Below are positions 54,287 to 62,656 of a stretch of DNA of 64,000 bases, one piece after another. Origin of the DNA: Flavobacterium sp. 5. GTDB taxonomy: Bacteria; Bacteroidota; Bacteroidia; Flavobacteriales; Flavobacteriaceae. Under the pieces are notes generated by a model. The model was not told the DNA's origin. It saw only the letters and a program-made list of their open reading frames with translations, and searched no databases. Position 1 is the stretch's first letter. Each line of letters opens with the position of its first letter. Both the position numbers and the translations under genes were made by a program. The DNA is taken from contig NZ_PHUE01000001.1 of the NCBI RefSeq assembly GCF_002813295.1, positions 3,720,001 to 3,784,000 on the forward strand, given 5' to 3'.

Positions 54287-57200
54287 TTATTTTTTCATTA
54301 GTATTGAAAGTAATTCTATTGTTGAAATTATTTTCTTTGTTTGTTTACCTTCTGTAATGAATTTTAATAATTCTTCTTTATAAATTGGATTTACAAAAGT
54401 TTTCACATCCTTAAATTTATTGTCTTTTTCATTAATTATAATCAATTCTTCTTTCAAAAGATTAACTAAATCTTTACCATTTACGCCAAATGAATTTATT
54501 TTCCCAAATTGATTTGGTTCTAAAACTATCCAATCTGTTAGGCGTTTAAATTTTCCATTTGAATAAAAAATGCGTATAAAACTCTCAAGCAATATTTTTG
54601 ATTTTTTTAAAGTATTTTCTTGTAATTCATTGTTTATTTCATAAGCCAAATCTAAACTGTTATCTTCATTGTTGCAATTAATAAAGTTGACTTTTGGAAT
54701 TGATGTAGTTTTTATATTTTGGCCTAATCCTTCAAAATTACAGTTGTAAAAGAAAGTGTTTTTATCAATATTGCATTCCCAAAATAGGTTATAATGTATG
54801 AAGTCACAATTATGAAATGTTATCCCAGAGAAATTAAAACGCAATTTAGACTCTAAACTGTTTATAAACATTAGTTTAACATTGTTTAATACATTATTCC
54901 CAGATGAAAATAAATCAATAAGTAATTTGGTATTATGTTCTCTGCTATTTGAATTAAACTGAATATTTATAGATATAGCTAAGTTAAATAAGCCCGATAT
55001 AGCTTTTCTTTTAATTTTATAATTTTCTATTTTAAAATCAATTATTTGTTCAATTAAATCACGTAATTTAAGAATGTTATCTTCTGTCCAACTTTCTGTA
55101 TTCTTTACTATATAACTTATTGTATCGGATCCGTGTGTTAATTTTTGTCCAATGAGGTTAATTAAATCAAAATCTATAGGATTTTCATCATCAATCTCTA
55201 ACATTTTCCTTAAAAAAAGACTAGTGAAATAATTTTCGAAAAAATCGTATTTGAAAGAAAATATTTTATTTTCTTTTGTGAATAATAAAAATGGATGTGT
55301 TTGAAGTGATTTAATTGTATTATCGTCTATATCTTTCAATTTTAAAGAGTTAATTACAAATGTTTTAAGCTCATCTTCTCTAATAAAACCTTTATTGTAA
55401 ATTGCAAGATGATTAAAAATGACAATTTGGGAATCAACTTTTATTTGCTTTACTCTTTTTTCTTCTCGTTCACAAATTCTATAAATTATATAATCAATCT
55501 TGTTGGTTTGATTTAGCCAATTTGATTCAACTGTATTATCAGAAAATAAGACTTCTTGATCACTTTCAACTATTTCTTTTATTATATCTAATACAAAAGG
55601 GTGATAAAATGCTATATTATTTTCATTAGGAATATTAAAATCCTCTGAAATAGTAATTGCTTTTTTTTCCTTCCTTTCATCTGTTTTAAAGCTTTTCTTA
55701 AAAAATTTATTTCTTCTATCAACGTCAAAAGGTTGTAATTCAATTGACTTAATTGATTTATCTATAATATTAGTATTGTCCCAAAAAAATGTTCTTGAAG
55801 TAATGACAATTTTTGTGTTTCCCAAACCAGAATTAGAACTTATGATAGAATTAAAGAAATGGTCTATATCTAAATAAACAGAACGTGATACAATTTCTTC
55901 AAGTCCATCAACAATCAAAAGCAAGTTGCCAGCATCCATACTTAATGAAAACAAATCCTTATCGATGGAACTCTCTCTTGATGAATTTGATGCAATATAT
56001 AAGTTGTATAAGTCTAATTTTTCACCTGTCCTTTGTTGCTTATTTAATTGTTCTTGAATCTCAAAAGAATCTATAAACAAAACGTTTCTTCTATTTGTTT
56101 TACTATACTCGTCAGAAATATATTTTGCAAAAGTTGTTTTTCCAATTCCTGCAGTACCTTTTACAACAAGAATAGGACTATCAGGCTCATCAAACCACTT
56201 TTTTATATTTAAATTATCACTTTTATAATTTGGCTCAATAAAGTTTTTTATGTTTAAATACTTTTCTTCATCATTATCAAGATATTTCTCAATCAAACCT
56301 TCAATGAATTCATCTACATAGTAGATATTTAAAGGTTTAAATAATGACTGAATATTGTTTATTCGTTTATCAAAGTTTATCTGCGATTTTTCTTTAGGAA
56401 TGAAAATAATTGTATTATTCTTAAAAATTATTGGATGTTTTTGTTTAAGAAATTCTAATGTTTTAGTTTGAATAATACCTTCATATAAATATAAATAGAA
56501 TGTAACATTTTTTTTCACTTTATCTTCCTCACGAATTAAATGAAAACCTATCTTGCTTTTTTTACTTTCGTAAATCTCAATCTCTTCAATTGAATTAGAT
56601 GTAGTATAATTAGATATAATCTTTTTAAAAAGTTTATAACCTCTAAATTGATTGTTATTTAATTCTTTTGGGTCTTTTATTTTTAAAATATATTCCCCTC
56701 CTTTATGATTTTTGTCTATAAGAGGATATCCTTGAGGTTTTTGTAAAATATTTAAGTCAAATCTCAATTTGACGAATTCTATAATTGAACCAAGCCTAAT
56801 ATCCTCTTTGGCATTTGATAGAAATTCAATTATACTTTCACCAAAATAACTATTCTCTCCTTTACTTCCACAGTATGTAACTTCTCTTCCAGAAGTCAAT
56901 GCCCATCTGGAACTATACTCGTCTAAGTTAATTGATTTATATTTAGCTGGATTCGTCAAAAGTAGAGTTGTTGCAAAACAACAATCGGATAATATTACTA
57001 AATGTTTAGAATTAATTTTTGAAACTAAGTCCAGAATAGTTTCATTTCCCAACCAGTTTGTGTGATTATCTTGATGTCCATCGGAAGGTATCCAAAAACC
57101 TCTATTAGCACTTTTCTTAAAACCTCCATGACCTGAAAAATATATTATTAGACTATCATTTTCATCTAAAATTTGCGAGTAATTTTCTAATTCATTTTGA

Positions 57201-57382
57201 ATATTAAGATTAGTTGCATTTTCATTTATTAATTCTGTTATAAAATCATTTTCAAAAAAAAATTTTTCTAGTAATACAAATTTTAAATCTTGTACATCTT
57301 TAACACAAGTAGTAAGCAAACTACCTTCTCCTATAAATTTTGGATATCTGTCTATACCTATTAATAATAGATGGTTTCTCAT
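54287..57382 (-). CDS. Caspase-like / NACHT / pentapeptide STAND protein, probable anti-phage effector
   Basis: A longer frame reaches 57457. The ATG at 57382 (MRNHLLLIGIDRYP) starts directly with the caspase-like fold and is chosen (1031 residues). The protease part has its His in YFSGHGG (H85) and its Cys in LSDCCFA (about C135). A NACHT ATPase follows, with Walker A GTAGIGKTT near residue 410 and Walker B LLLIVDGLEE near 490. The C-terminal helical sensor part ends in short pentapeptide-like repeats (NFSGITFHNCDFIHYNLFWE, about 845-880). STAND NTPases with protease effectors act in bacterial immunity by killing infected cells. The trigger is unknown. Confidence 0.82.
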   Translation of the reverse strand: MRNHLLLIGIDRYPKFIGEGSLLTTCVKDVQDLKFVLLEKFFFENDFITELINENATNLNIQNELENYSQILDENDSLIIYFSGHGGFKKSANRGFWIPSDGHQDNHTNWLGNETILDLVSKINSKHLVILSDCCFATTLLLTNPAKYKSINLDEYSSRWALTSGREVTYCGSKGENSYFGESIIEFLSNAKEDIRLGSIIEFVKLRFDLNILQKPQGYPLIDKNHKGGEYILKIKDPKELNNNQFRGYKLFKKIISNYTTSNSIEEIEIYESKKSKIGFHLIREEDKVKKNVTFYLYLYEGIIQTKTLEFLKQKHPIIFKNNTIIFIPKEKSQINFDKRINNIQSLFKPLNIYYVDEFIEGLIEKYLDNDEEKYLNIKNFIEPNYKSDNLNIKKWFDEPDSPILVVKGTAGIGKTTFAKYISDEYSKTNRRNVLFIDSFEIQEQLNKQQRTGEKLDLYNLYIASNSSRESSIDKDLFSLSMDAGNLLLIVDGLEEIVSRSVYLDIDHFFNSIISSNSGLGNTKIVITSRTFFWDNTNIIDKSIKSIELQPFDVDRRNKFFKKSFKTDERKEKKAITISEDFNIPNENNIAFYHPFVLDIIKEIVESDQEVLFSDNTVESNWLNQTNKIDYIIYRICEREEKRVKQIKVDSQIVIFNHLAIYNKGFIREDELKTFVINSLKLKDIDDNTIKSLQTHPFLLFTKENKIFSFKYDFFENYFTSLFLRKMLEIDDENPIDFDLINLIGQKLTHGSDTISYIVKNTESWTEDNILKLRDLIEQIIDFKIENYKIKRKAISGLFNLAISINIQFNSNSREHNTKLLIDLFSSGNNVLNNVKLMFINSLESKLRFNFSGITFHNCDFIHYNLFWECNIDKNTFFYNCNFEGLGQNIKTTSIPKVNFINCNNEDNSLDLAYEINNELQENTLKKSKILLESFIRIFYSNGKFKRLTDWIVLEPNQFGKINSFGVNGKDLVNLLKEELIIINEKDNKFKDVKTFVNPIYKEELLKFITEGKQTKKIISTIELLSILMKK

Positions 57383-58261
57383 TTTTTTTTTATAATTATG
57401 GCTAACTAGTATATAGGCGAAATAAAACTTCTCATATATTCCCATTCCTGGTTGCATTGGTGAAGTTTTGTTTCGCTTTCGTTTGTTTCAAATATATTGT
57501 TTTTTTCTTACAAAGCATCAATTTATTCTAAAACAAAAAAAGAGGTTCATCACTCTATCCCACTGTTTTCTCCTCGTTCTCCAGCTATCATTAAGATGTA
57601 TGTATCTCATACGATCATAAAATTTCCCTCTGAGCCTCAAACCAACAATCGATAGTACAACTAACCCTATTATTTCATACCACTGTATTTTATCCTAGAT
57701 TTAATTATGAATCAAACCTATAATTTTATAGAATCAGTAACAAACAGTACAGTGTGGGATTCAGGAATTGAATACTATAATTGGAGTACAAAAAAATAAG
57801 GATTGTATCTCATATTTATGGAAACTCTTCGTATATGTAGGAAAATAGAGAAACACTATATGAACATTTTCATTGAAATTCTCAAAACCAATGAGCACAT
57901 TTACATTTTCTAAAAAGTAACCCAAGAAATTTTAAGACCTAAATAATCTGGACATATATAAATTTATGAATAATAAGTTTGTTATGATTTTAAAATAGAT
58001 TATAAGAGTTTAAAATTGTAAGGATCAGAATGTCATTTAATTATAAAAATCAATTGCAGAGGAGGTGATAATTCCTAATTTTAGTTGCTCATTTTTGCAT
58101 AATATAGCAGGACAATAGACTGCAATTTTTTACATTTATTTTTTTATGAGAATCTATTTTTATATACATAACTTAAAAAGCAATAATGTATATTTGGTGA
58201 AATTTTTTATTGAAATAATATGTTAAACACAATATGTTTCATTTCTTTTAAATAATTAACA
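57383..58261. other. Divergent intergenic region between STAND and the defence operon
   Basis: A minus-strand -7 box TATATTTG (57496-57489) can serve the STAND gene and a plus-strand TATATTTG (58189-58196) the GHKL operon. An ATG at 57707 opens a 30-codon frame (MNQTYNFIESVTNSTVWDSG and ten more) that may be a gene remnant. I see nothing else that I can support in these 880 bp. Confidence 0.5.
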
Positions 58262-60544
58262 ATGGACATGGAGAAAATATTTGAGGAATTATTACTTGCA
58301 AATACAGCTAAAGAAGTTACAGACTTACTTGAAAATTTAATTGACAATTTTAATGTTCAATGGAACCCAGTAGGTGGATACAAAGATAATATAGCAACTA
58401 TTAATATTGGTACTGATCCTGCAGCGGGATTAGCCGAAAGAATGACTAATGCAATAGATGCGGTTATGGAACTTGAATGGCAAAATCAAGGACAACCAAA
58501 TAATTTTACAAGCCCTAGAATTGCAGCAGAAAATTGGTTTAATCTAAAGGAAGGGAAGTTAAGAAACATAGATAATGCGCTAGATAAAAAGATTCAAGAA
58601 CTAGCAAAAAAAATTAAAGTAACACTTAGGGATTCAGAAAGAGAAAATTACCCGACTGTAGAGATTAGAGACCAAGGCATTGGAATTAAAGCAGATGATT
58701 TTTCTAAAACAATTCTAAGTTTACATGGACAAAATAAAATATCTAAATTGTTTTTAATGGGTGCTTATGGTCAAGGTGGTTCTACTGCCTTATCATATAA
58801 TAATTATACAATAATTGCATCCAAACCAGCAAAAGGAGAAAAAAAATTTACTGAAGAAGTAAGCTGGACGATTGTACGTATAAATCCTGGTAATATAGAT
58901 TCAGATAAATTAGAATGGTTTGAGTATTGTGTCGATAAAAGTAATGGCCAGCCTTTTAATTTAAAAATAAATGATAAAATATTTAAACACGGTACTTTAA
59001 TACGTCATATCGGTATGGACTTAGGTAAATACACCGCTAAAATTACCGGTCCAACATCCTCTTTATGGTACCTAGCTCATCATTATCTTTTTGACCCAAT
59101 CATTCCAATTACTATAAGTGGAGAAAGAAAAAAAGACTTAAATCAAGGCAAAATTGAAAACCGAAGTATTTTTGGAAATAATAGGCGATTAACTCGTGGA
59201 GGAGGCGATGAAAAGAATCTTACGCAGTACCAAAATGAAGTTAATTTAACCTTCAAAGATGGAAAAGTTACAATTTATTATTGGGTTCTTACATTGGAAG
59301 GCTCTGATAAACCAATGGATAGAATCAAGAATTACTGTTTATCTTCGCAGCCCATTATTATTACATTTAATGGACAAAAACAAGGTAGCTTAAGTAGCTC
59401 TATTATTAAATCTGATTTAAAATTGCCATTTATCGAAAAATATTTAGTTGTGCAAATTGAATGTGATGGATTGGATAATGAATCAAAACGTCATTTATTT
59501 AGTAGTACGAGAGAATCATTGCGGGACACTTCTATTTTGGAAGAATTAAAAAAGTTAGCAATAGATACATTAAAAGAAGATGATAAGTTAAAATTTCTTG
59601 ACAAAGAAAGAAAAGATAGATATTTAAAGAAAGATGTAACAGAATCTTTAGATAAACTTCGAAAAAAATTAGCTAATAGAATAAATGTTTATTTCAAAGC
59701 TGCTGGCAGTGGAATAGAAGTAAAAGCTTCTGAAACTAAAGAGTCTGTTAAAAATAAAAAACAACAGCCAATTCCTTTTAACGATCCACCAACATTTCTA
59801 GAAATAACGACCGAGAAAGACAAAGAAGTTTACGTTGGTAAAATATTTAGTGTTAAATTTAAAACTGATGCACATCCAAGTTATTTTACAAATCCAGATG
59901 CTTTCCTCGCTGTTATTGAACCTCATTCTTTTGGTAGTTTCACTGGTTCAGCCAGAGTAATTGACGGATATGGAATTGCATATTTTAAAGCTAGGGATAC
60001 GAATGAGTCTCAAACTAAAGGTTCTATAACTTTAGAACTTAGACCTCCGAGACAAAAAACTTTAAGTGATTCTATTAATGTGATTGCAGTTGATTCTGAA
60101 TCTGATGTAAATTCAAAAAAAACAGGAGATAAAAATGTTCCAAATATCCAAATTCATAATATAAATGAAGATGATGCATATTATAAAGATTCTGATTGGA
60201 ATTCTGATACTGTAGCTGATGTAGATATAAGCAGTGACGCAGTTGATATATTTATTAACGATTCCAATAGGCATTTGACAAAATTAATTACAAGAGCTCA
60301 ACAATATAGCACAGCCTCTGTTGAGTCCATAAAGAATAGATATAGGGAGCATATTGGATTTTGTGCTTTCATGATAAGCCAGAATAAAATTGAAAATAGT
60401 TTAAAAAATGACGAAGGACATGCATTGTCACAAGAAAATATTGATTTAATTAAAAAAGCTGATTTAGCAAATGCTTGTGAAACGATTGTTGACATGATTA
60501 ATGATTTTTTTCAAGTAATTATAACAGAAAGTGTAGAAGAATAA
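58262..60544 (+). CDS. GHKL (HSP90-like) ATPase of a MORC/MutL-like restriction system
   Basis: This 760-residue cytoplasmic protein has a GHKL ATPase core. The N box is RMTNAIDAVME (residues 60-70), the G1 box DQGIG (137-141), and the G2 lid GAYGQGGS (167-174). An S5-like transducer and a long C-terminal part without a recognised domain follow. Such ATPases occur in prokaryotic restriction-modification-type operons related to MutL and eukaryotic MORC proteins. The gene is the first of an operon: its stop overlaps the methyltransferase start (TAATG). Confidence 0.82.
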   Translation: MDMEKIFEELLLANTAKEVTDLLENLIDNFNVQWNPVGGYKDNIATINIGTDPAAGLAERMTNAIDAVMELEWQNQGQPNNFTSPRIAAENWFNLKEGKLRNIDNALDKKIQELAKKIKVTLRDSERENYPTVEIRDQGIGIKADDFSKTILSLHGQNKISKLFLMGAYGQGGSTALSYNNYTIIASKPAKGEKKFTEEVSWTIVRINPGNIDSDKLEWFEYCVDKSNGQPFNLKINDKIFKHGTLIRHIGMDLGKYTAKITGPTSSLWYLAHHYLFDPIIPITISGERKKDLNQGKIENRSIFGNNRRLTRGGGDEKNLTQYQNEVNLTFKDGKVTIYYWVLTLEGSDKPMDRIKNYCLSSQPIIITFNGQKQGSLSSSIIKSDLKLPFIEKYLVVQIECDGLDNESKRHLFSSTRESLRDTSILEELKKLAIDTLKEDDKLKFLDKERKDRYLKKDVTESLDKLRKKLANRINVYFKAAGSGIEVKASETKESVKNKKQQPIPFNDPPTFLEITTEKDKEVYVGKIFSVKFKTDAHPSYFTNPDAFLAVIEPHSFGSFTGSARVIDGYGIAYFKARDTNESQTKGSITLELRPPRQKTLSDSINVIAVDSESDVNSKKTGDKNVPNIQIHNINEDDAYYKDSDWNSDTVADVDISSDAVDIFINDSNRHLTKLITRAQQYSTASVESIKNRYREHIGFCAFMISQNKIENSLKNDEGHALSQENIDLIKKADLANACETIVDMINDFFQVIITESVEE

Positions 60545-61803
60545 TGGTTTCAGATAATATCCCAACTCCGTGGTCCAAACTTAACGCAAGAGATTTTGAC
60601 TCATGGCATTCAATGTGCTCATATTTAGGAGCATTTCCACCCCCGCTCGCAAATTATTTTATACAATATTTTTCTAATGAAGGTGATCTTGTTTATGATC
60701 CATTTTCTGGTCGAGGAACAACCATCTTAGAATCAAGGATTTTAAATAGAAATTCTCTAGGGACAGATTTAAATCCAATAGCTTTGGCGTTAAGTGAAGC
60801 TAAAAACTGTAATTTGACCAAAGAAGATATTTATTCAAGAATTGATGAGCTCGAAGAAAAATATGATTACGCATTATACCAACCTGAAGCGATAGCGCAA
60901 TCAGATGAAATTCACCTCATTTTTCATCCTAAAACGTTAGCACAATTATGCTATTTAAGGAGAAAATTACTTAAGTCAGAGAAACAGATTGATAAATATT
61001 TAATCGGGATTACTCTTGGTATACTCCATGGAGGTGAAAGAAAAGACACAACCTCTGCTTATGCTTCTATTGACATGCCAAACACTTTTAGCATGTCTCC
61101 TGAATATGTTCGCAGATACGTTCAGACTAAACAATTGAATAGAATTGAAAGAAATATTTTCAATCTATTAAAGGAAAAAACAGATAGAATTTATAAAAAA
61201 CATACACCTTTAGGTGGAAAAGGTTTTATTTTAAAAGCAAATGTAAAATCATTATCCAAATATCAAGAATTGCAACAATATAAAAATTCTGTAAGTTTGG
61301 TACTTACATCTCCTCCATATCTTGGTATTGTAAATTATGCCAAACAAAATTGGATTCGCTCCTGGTTTATGGATCAAGACCCTATAGCAGTTTCTAAAGA
61401 ATTAGATGACGACTTAAATTTAGATGAATGGATTGAATTCTCTAAATTAGCAATAGTAGAATTAAAACAATTTTTAAAAGAAGATGGAGTGGCTGTTTTT
61501 GTTATTGGAGATGTTGCAAAATCAAAAAATAGTGTTATATCTTTAGCAAGAGAATTTTGTTTAATGATTAATGAAAACAAGTTTTTTAAAAATGTTTGGT
61601 GTATAAATGACGTCATAACTAGTTCTGATAAAACTACTAGAATTTGGGGAGATAAAAAAGGAATTGCGACAACAACGGATAGAATAGTTATTTTGTCAAA
61701 CATAGATCCTTTCGAAAAGTTTAAGAGCAAAAATCAAATTGAAAAATTGAATTTAGAATCTGTTGAAGAAATTACTAAATACTTTATAGGAAATTATAAT
61801 TAA
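60544..61803 (+). CDS. DNA methyltransferase (N4-cytosine or N6-adenine)
   Basis: This 419-residue protein carries motif I YDPFSGRGTT (residues 51-60) with the following acidic strand GTDLNPIAL, and the catalytic motif IV LTSPPYLG (255-259 for TSPPY). TSPPY is frequent in m4C enzymes but does not exclude m6A. The order motif I then IV, with about 190 residues between, leaves room for target recognition in the middle. In this operon it would mark host DNA so that the linked ATPases and nuclease attack unmodified phage DNA. Confidence 0.87.
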   Translation: MVSDNIPTPWSKLNARDFDSWHSMCSYLGAFPPPLANYFIQYFSNEGDLVYDPFSGRGTTILESRILNRNSLGTDLNPIALALSEAKNCNLTKEDIYSRIDELEEKYDYALYQPEAIAQSDEIHLIFHPKTLAQLCYLRRKLLKSEKQIDKYLIGITLGILHGGERKDTTSAYASIDMPNTFSMSPEYVRRYVQTKQLNRIERNIFNLLKEKTDRIYKKHTPLGGKGFILKANVKSLSKYQELQQYKNSVSLVLTSPPYLGIVNYAKQNWIRSWFMDQDPIAVSKELDDDLNLDEWIEFSKLAIVELKQFLKEDGVAVFVIGDVAKSKNSVISLAREFCLMINENKFFKNVWCINDVITSSDKTTRIWGDKKGIATTTDRIVILSNIDPFEKFKSKNQIEKLNLESVEEITKYFIGNYN

Positions 61804-61835
61804 ACTTTAAATTTAAAAAAATAAATGTAAAATGT

Positions 61836-62654
61836 ATGATTGGGAAGTCAAAAGTATTGCGAATTGATGATGATTCAAAGCCTGATTGGTATGATGAAAT
61901 AGACCCTGTATCATTTTACGAAAAACATTTTGAAACAACTTTTCTGGAAAAAATAAGTGTTGTTTATCCCGATTTTATTGGAATTAGCTTTGCCTTAAAG
62001 ATTGAAACCGTTTTAGGAGAAAGTTCAAAGCCCGATTTGGCTATTATAAGAAAAGATTACAAAGAATGGTATATCATTGAAGCTGAAATGGGTAGACATT
62101 CTTGGGAAGACCATGTTGAAAAACAAGTTAAGGTTTTTACAAATGGAATATATGAAAAAAATAAAATAGCAAATTATATTTTTAAACAAGATTTAACTAA
62201 TGTTCTTGAACTAAAGCATTTAGAAAACATGGTCAGTTTAATTCATCCAAAAGTTATGGTGGTGGTTAATGAACATAAGCCACATTGGCAGAAAGAAATA
62301 AAAAAACATAAAGCTTTCTTGAGTATTTTTCAAATTTTTAAGGGCTTGAATGGATTTGAAATTTTTCGAATTGAAGGCGATACCCCATTTGTATACAGAG
62401 ACAAGTCACATTGCGACTTTCTTAGAGGAGGTAGTAATATACTACAGGTTTATACTCCACATTTTATAACAGAACCTGACGATCAAGAAATTCAAGTTAC
62501 CTTTAGAGGTAAACAAACAAAATGGATAAAAAAAAGTCAAACAAATGGAACCGTTGCTTTAATATTTAAAGGATCGTCAACATTTTTGCAGCTGGAGAAA
62601 AAATATATATTGTACGTAACTGATAAAAATGAATATTTCTTAGACCTAAATTAA
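61836..62654 (+). CDS. Probable PD-(D/E)xK-type nuclease of the defence operon
   Basis: This 272-residue protein has KPDLAII, then WYIIEAEMGRHSW, in its first third. The Asp and the Glu-x-Glu spacing fit the core of PD-(D/E)xK nucleases with a variant last residue (E for K). A conserved HP...VVVNEHKPHW block follows. I do not recognise a named family. It lies 32 bp after the methyltransferase and 2 bp before the second ATPase, which supports a restriction role. Confidence in the fold is moderate. Confidence 0.55.
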   Translation: MIGKSKVLRIDDDSKPDWYDEIDPVSFYEKHFETTFLEKISVVYPDFIGISFALKIETVLGESSKPDLAIIRKDYKEWYIIEAEMGRHSWEDHVEKQVKVFTNGIYEKNKIANYIFKQDLTNVLELKHLENMVSLIHPKVMVVVNEHKPHWQKEIKKHKAFLSIFQIFKGLNGFEIFRIEGDTPFVYRDKSHCDFLRGGSNILQVYTPHFITEPDDQEIQVTFRGKQTKWIKKSQTNGTVALIFKGSSTFLQLEKKYILYVTDKNEYFLDLN

Positions 62655-62656
62655 TT

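Noticed and set aside
57383-57457. Extended start for the STAND protein
   Set aside because: The residues before 57382 do not belong to the caspase-like fold and the later ATG starts exactly at it; the longer form remains possible but unlikely.
57707-57799. 30-codon frame before the defence operon
   Set aside because: It is short, without promoter or recognisable family; noted only as a possible remnant.
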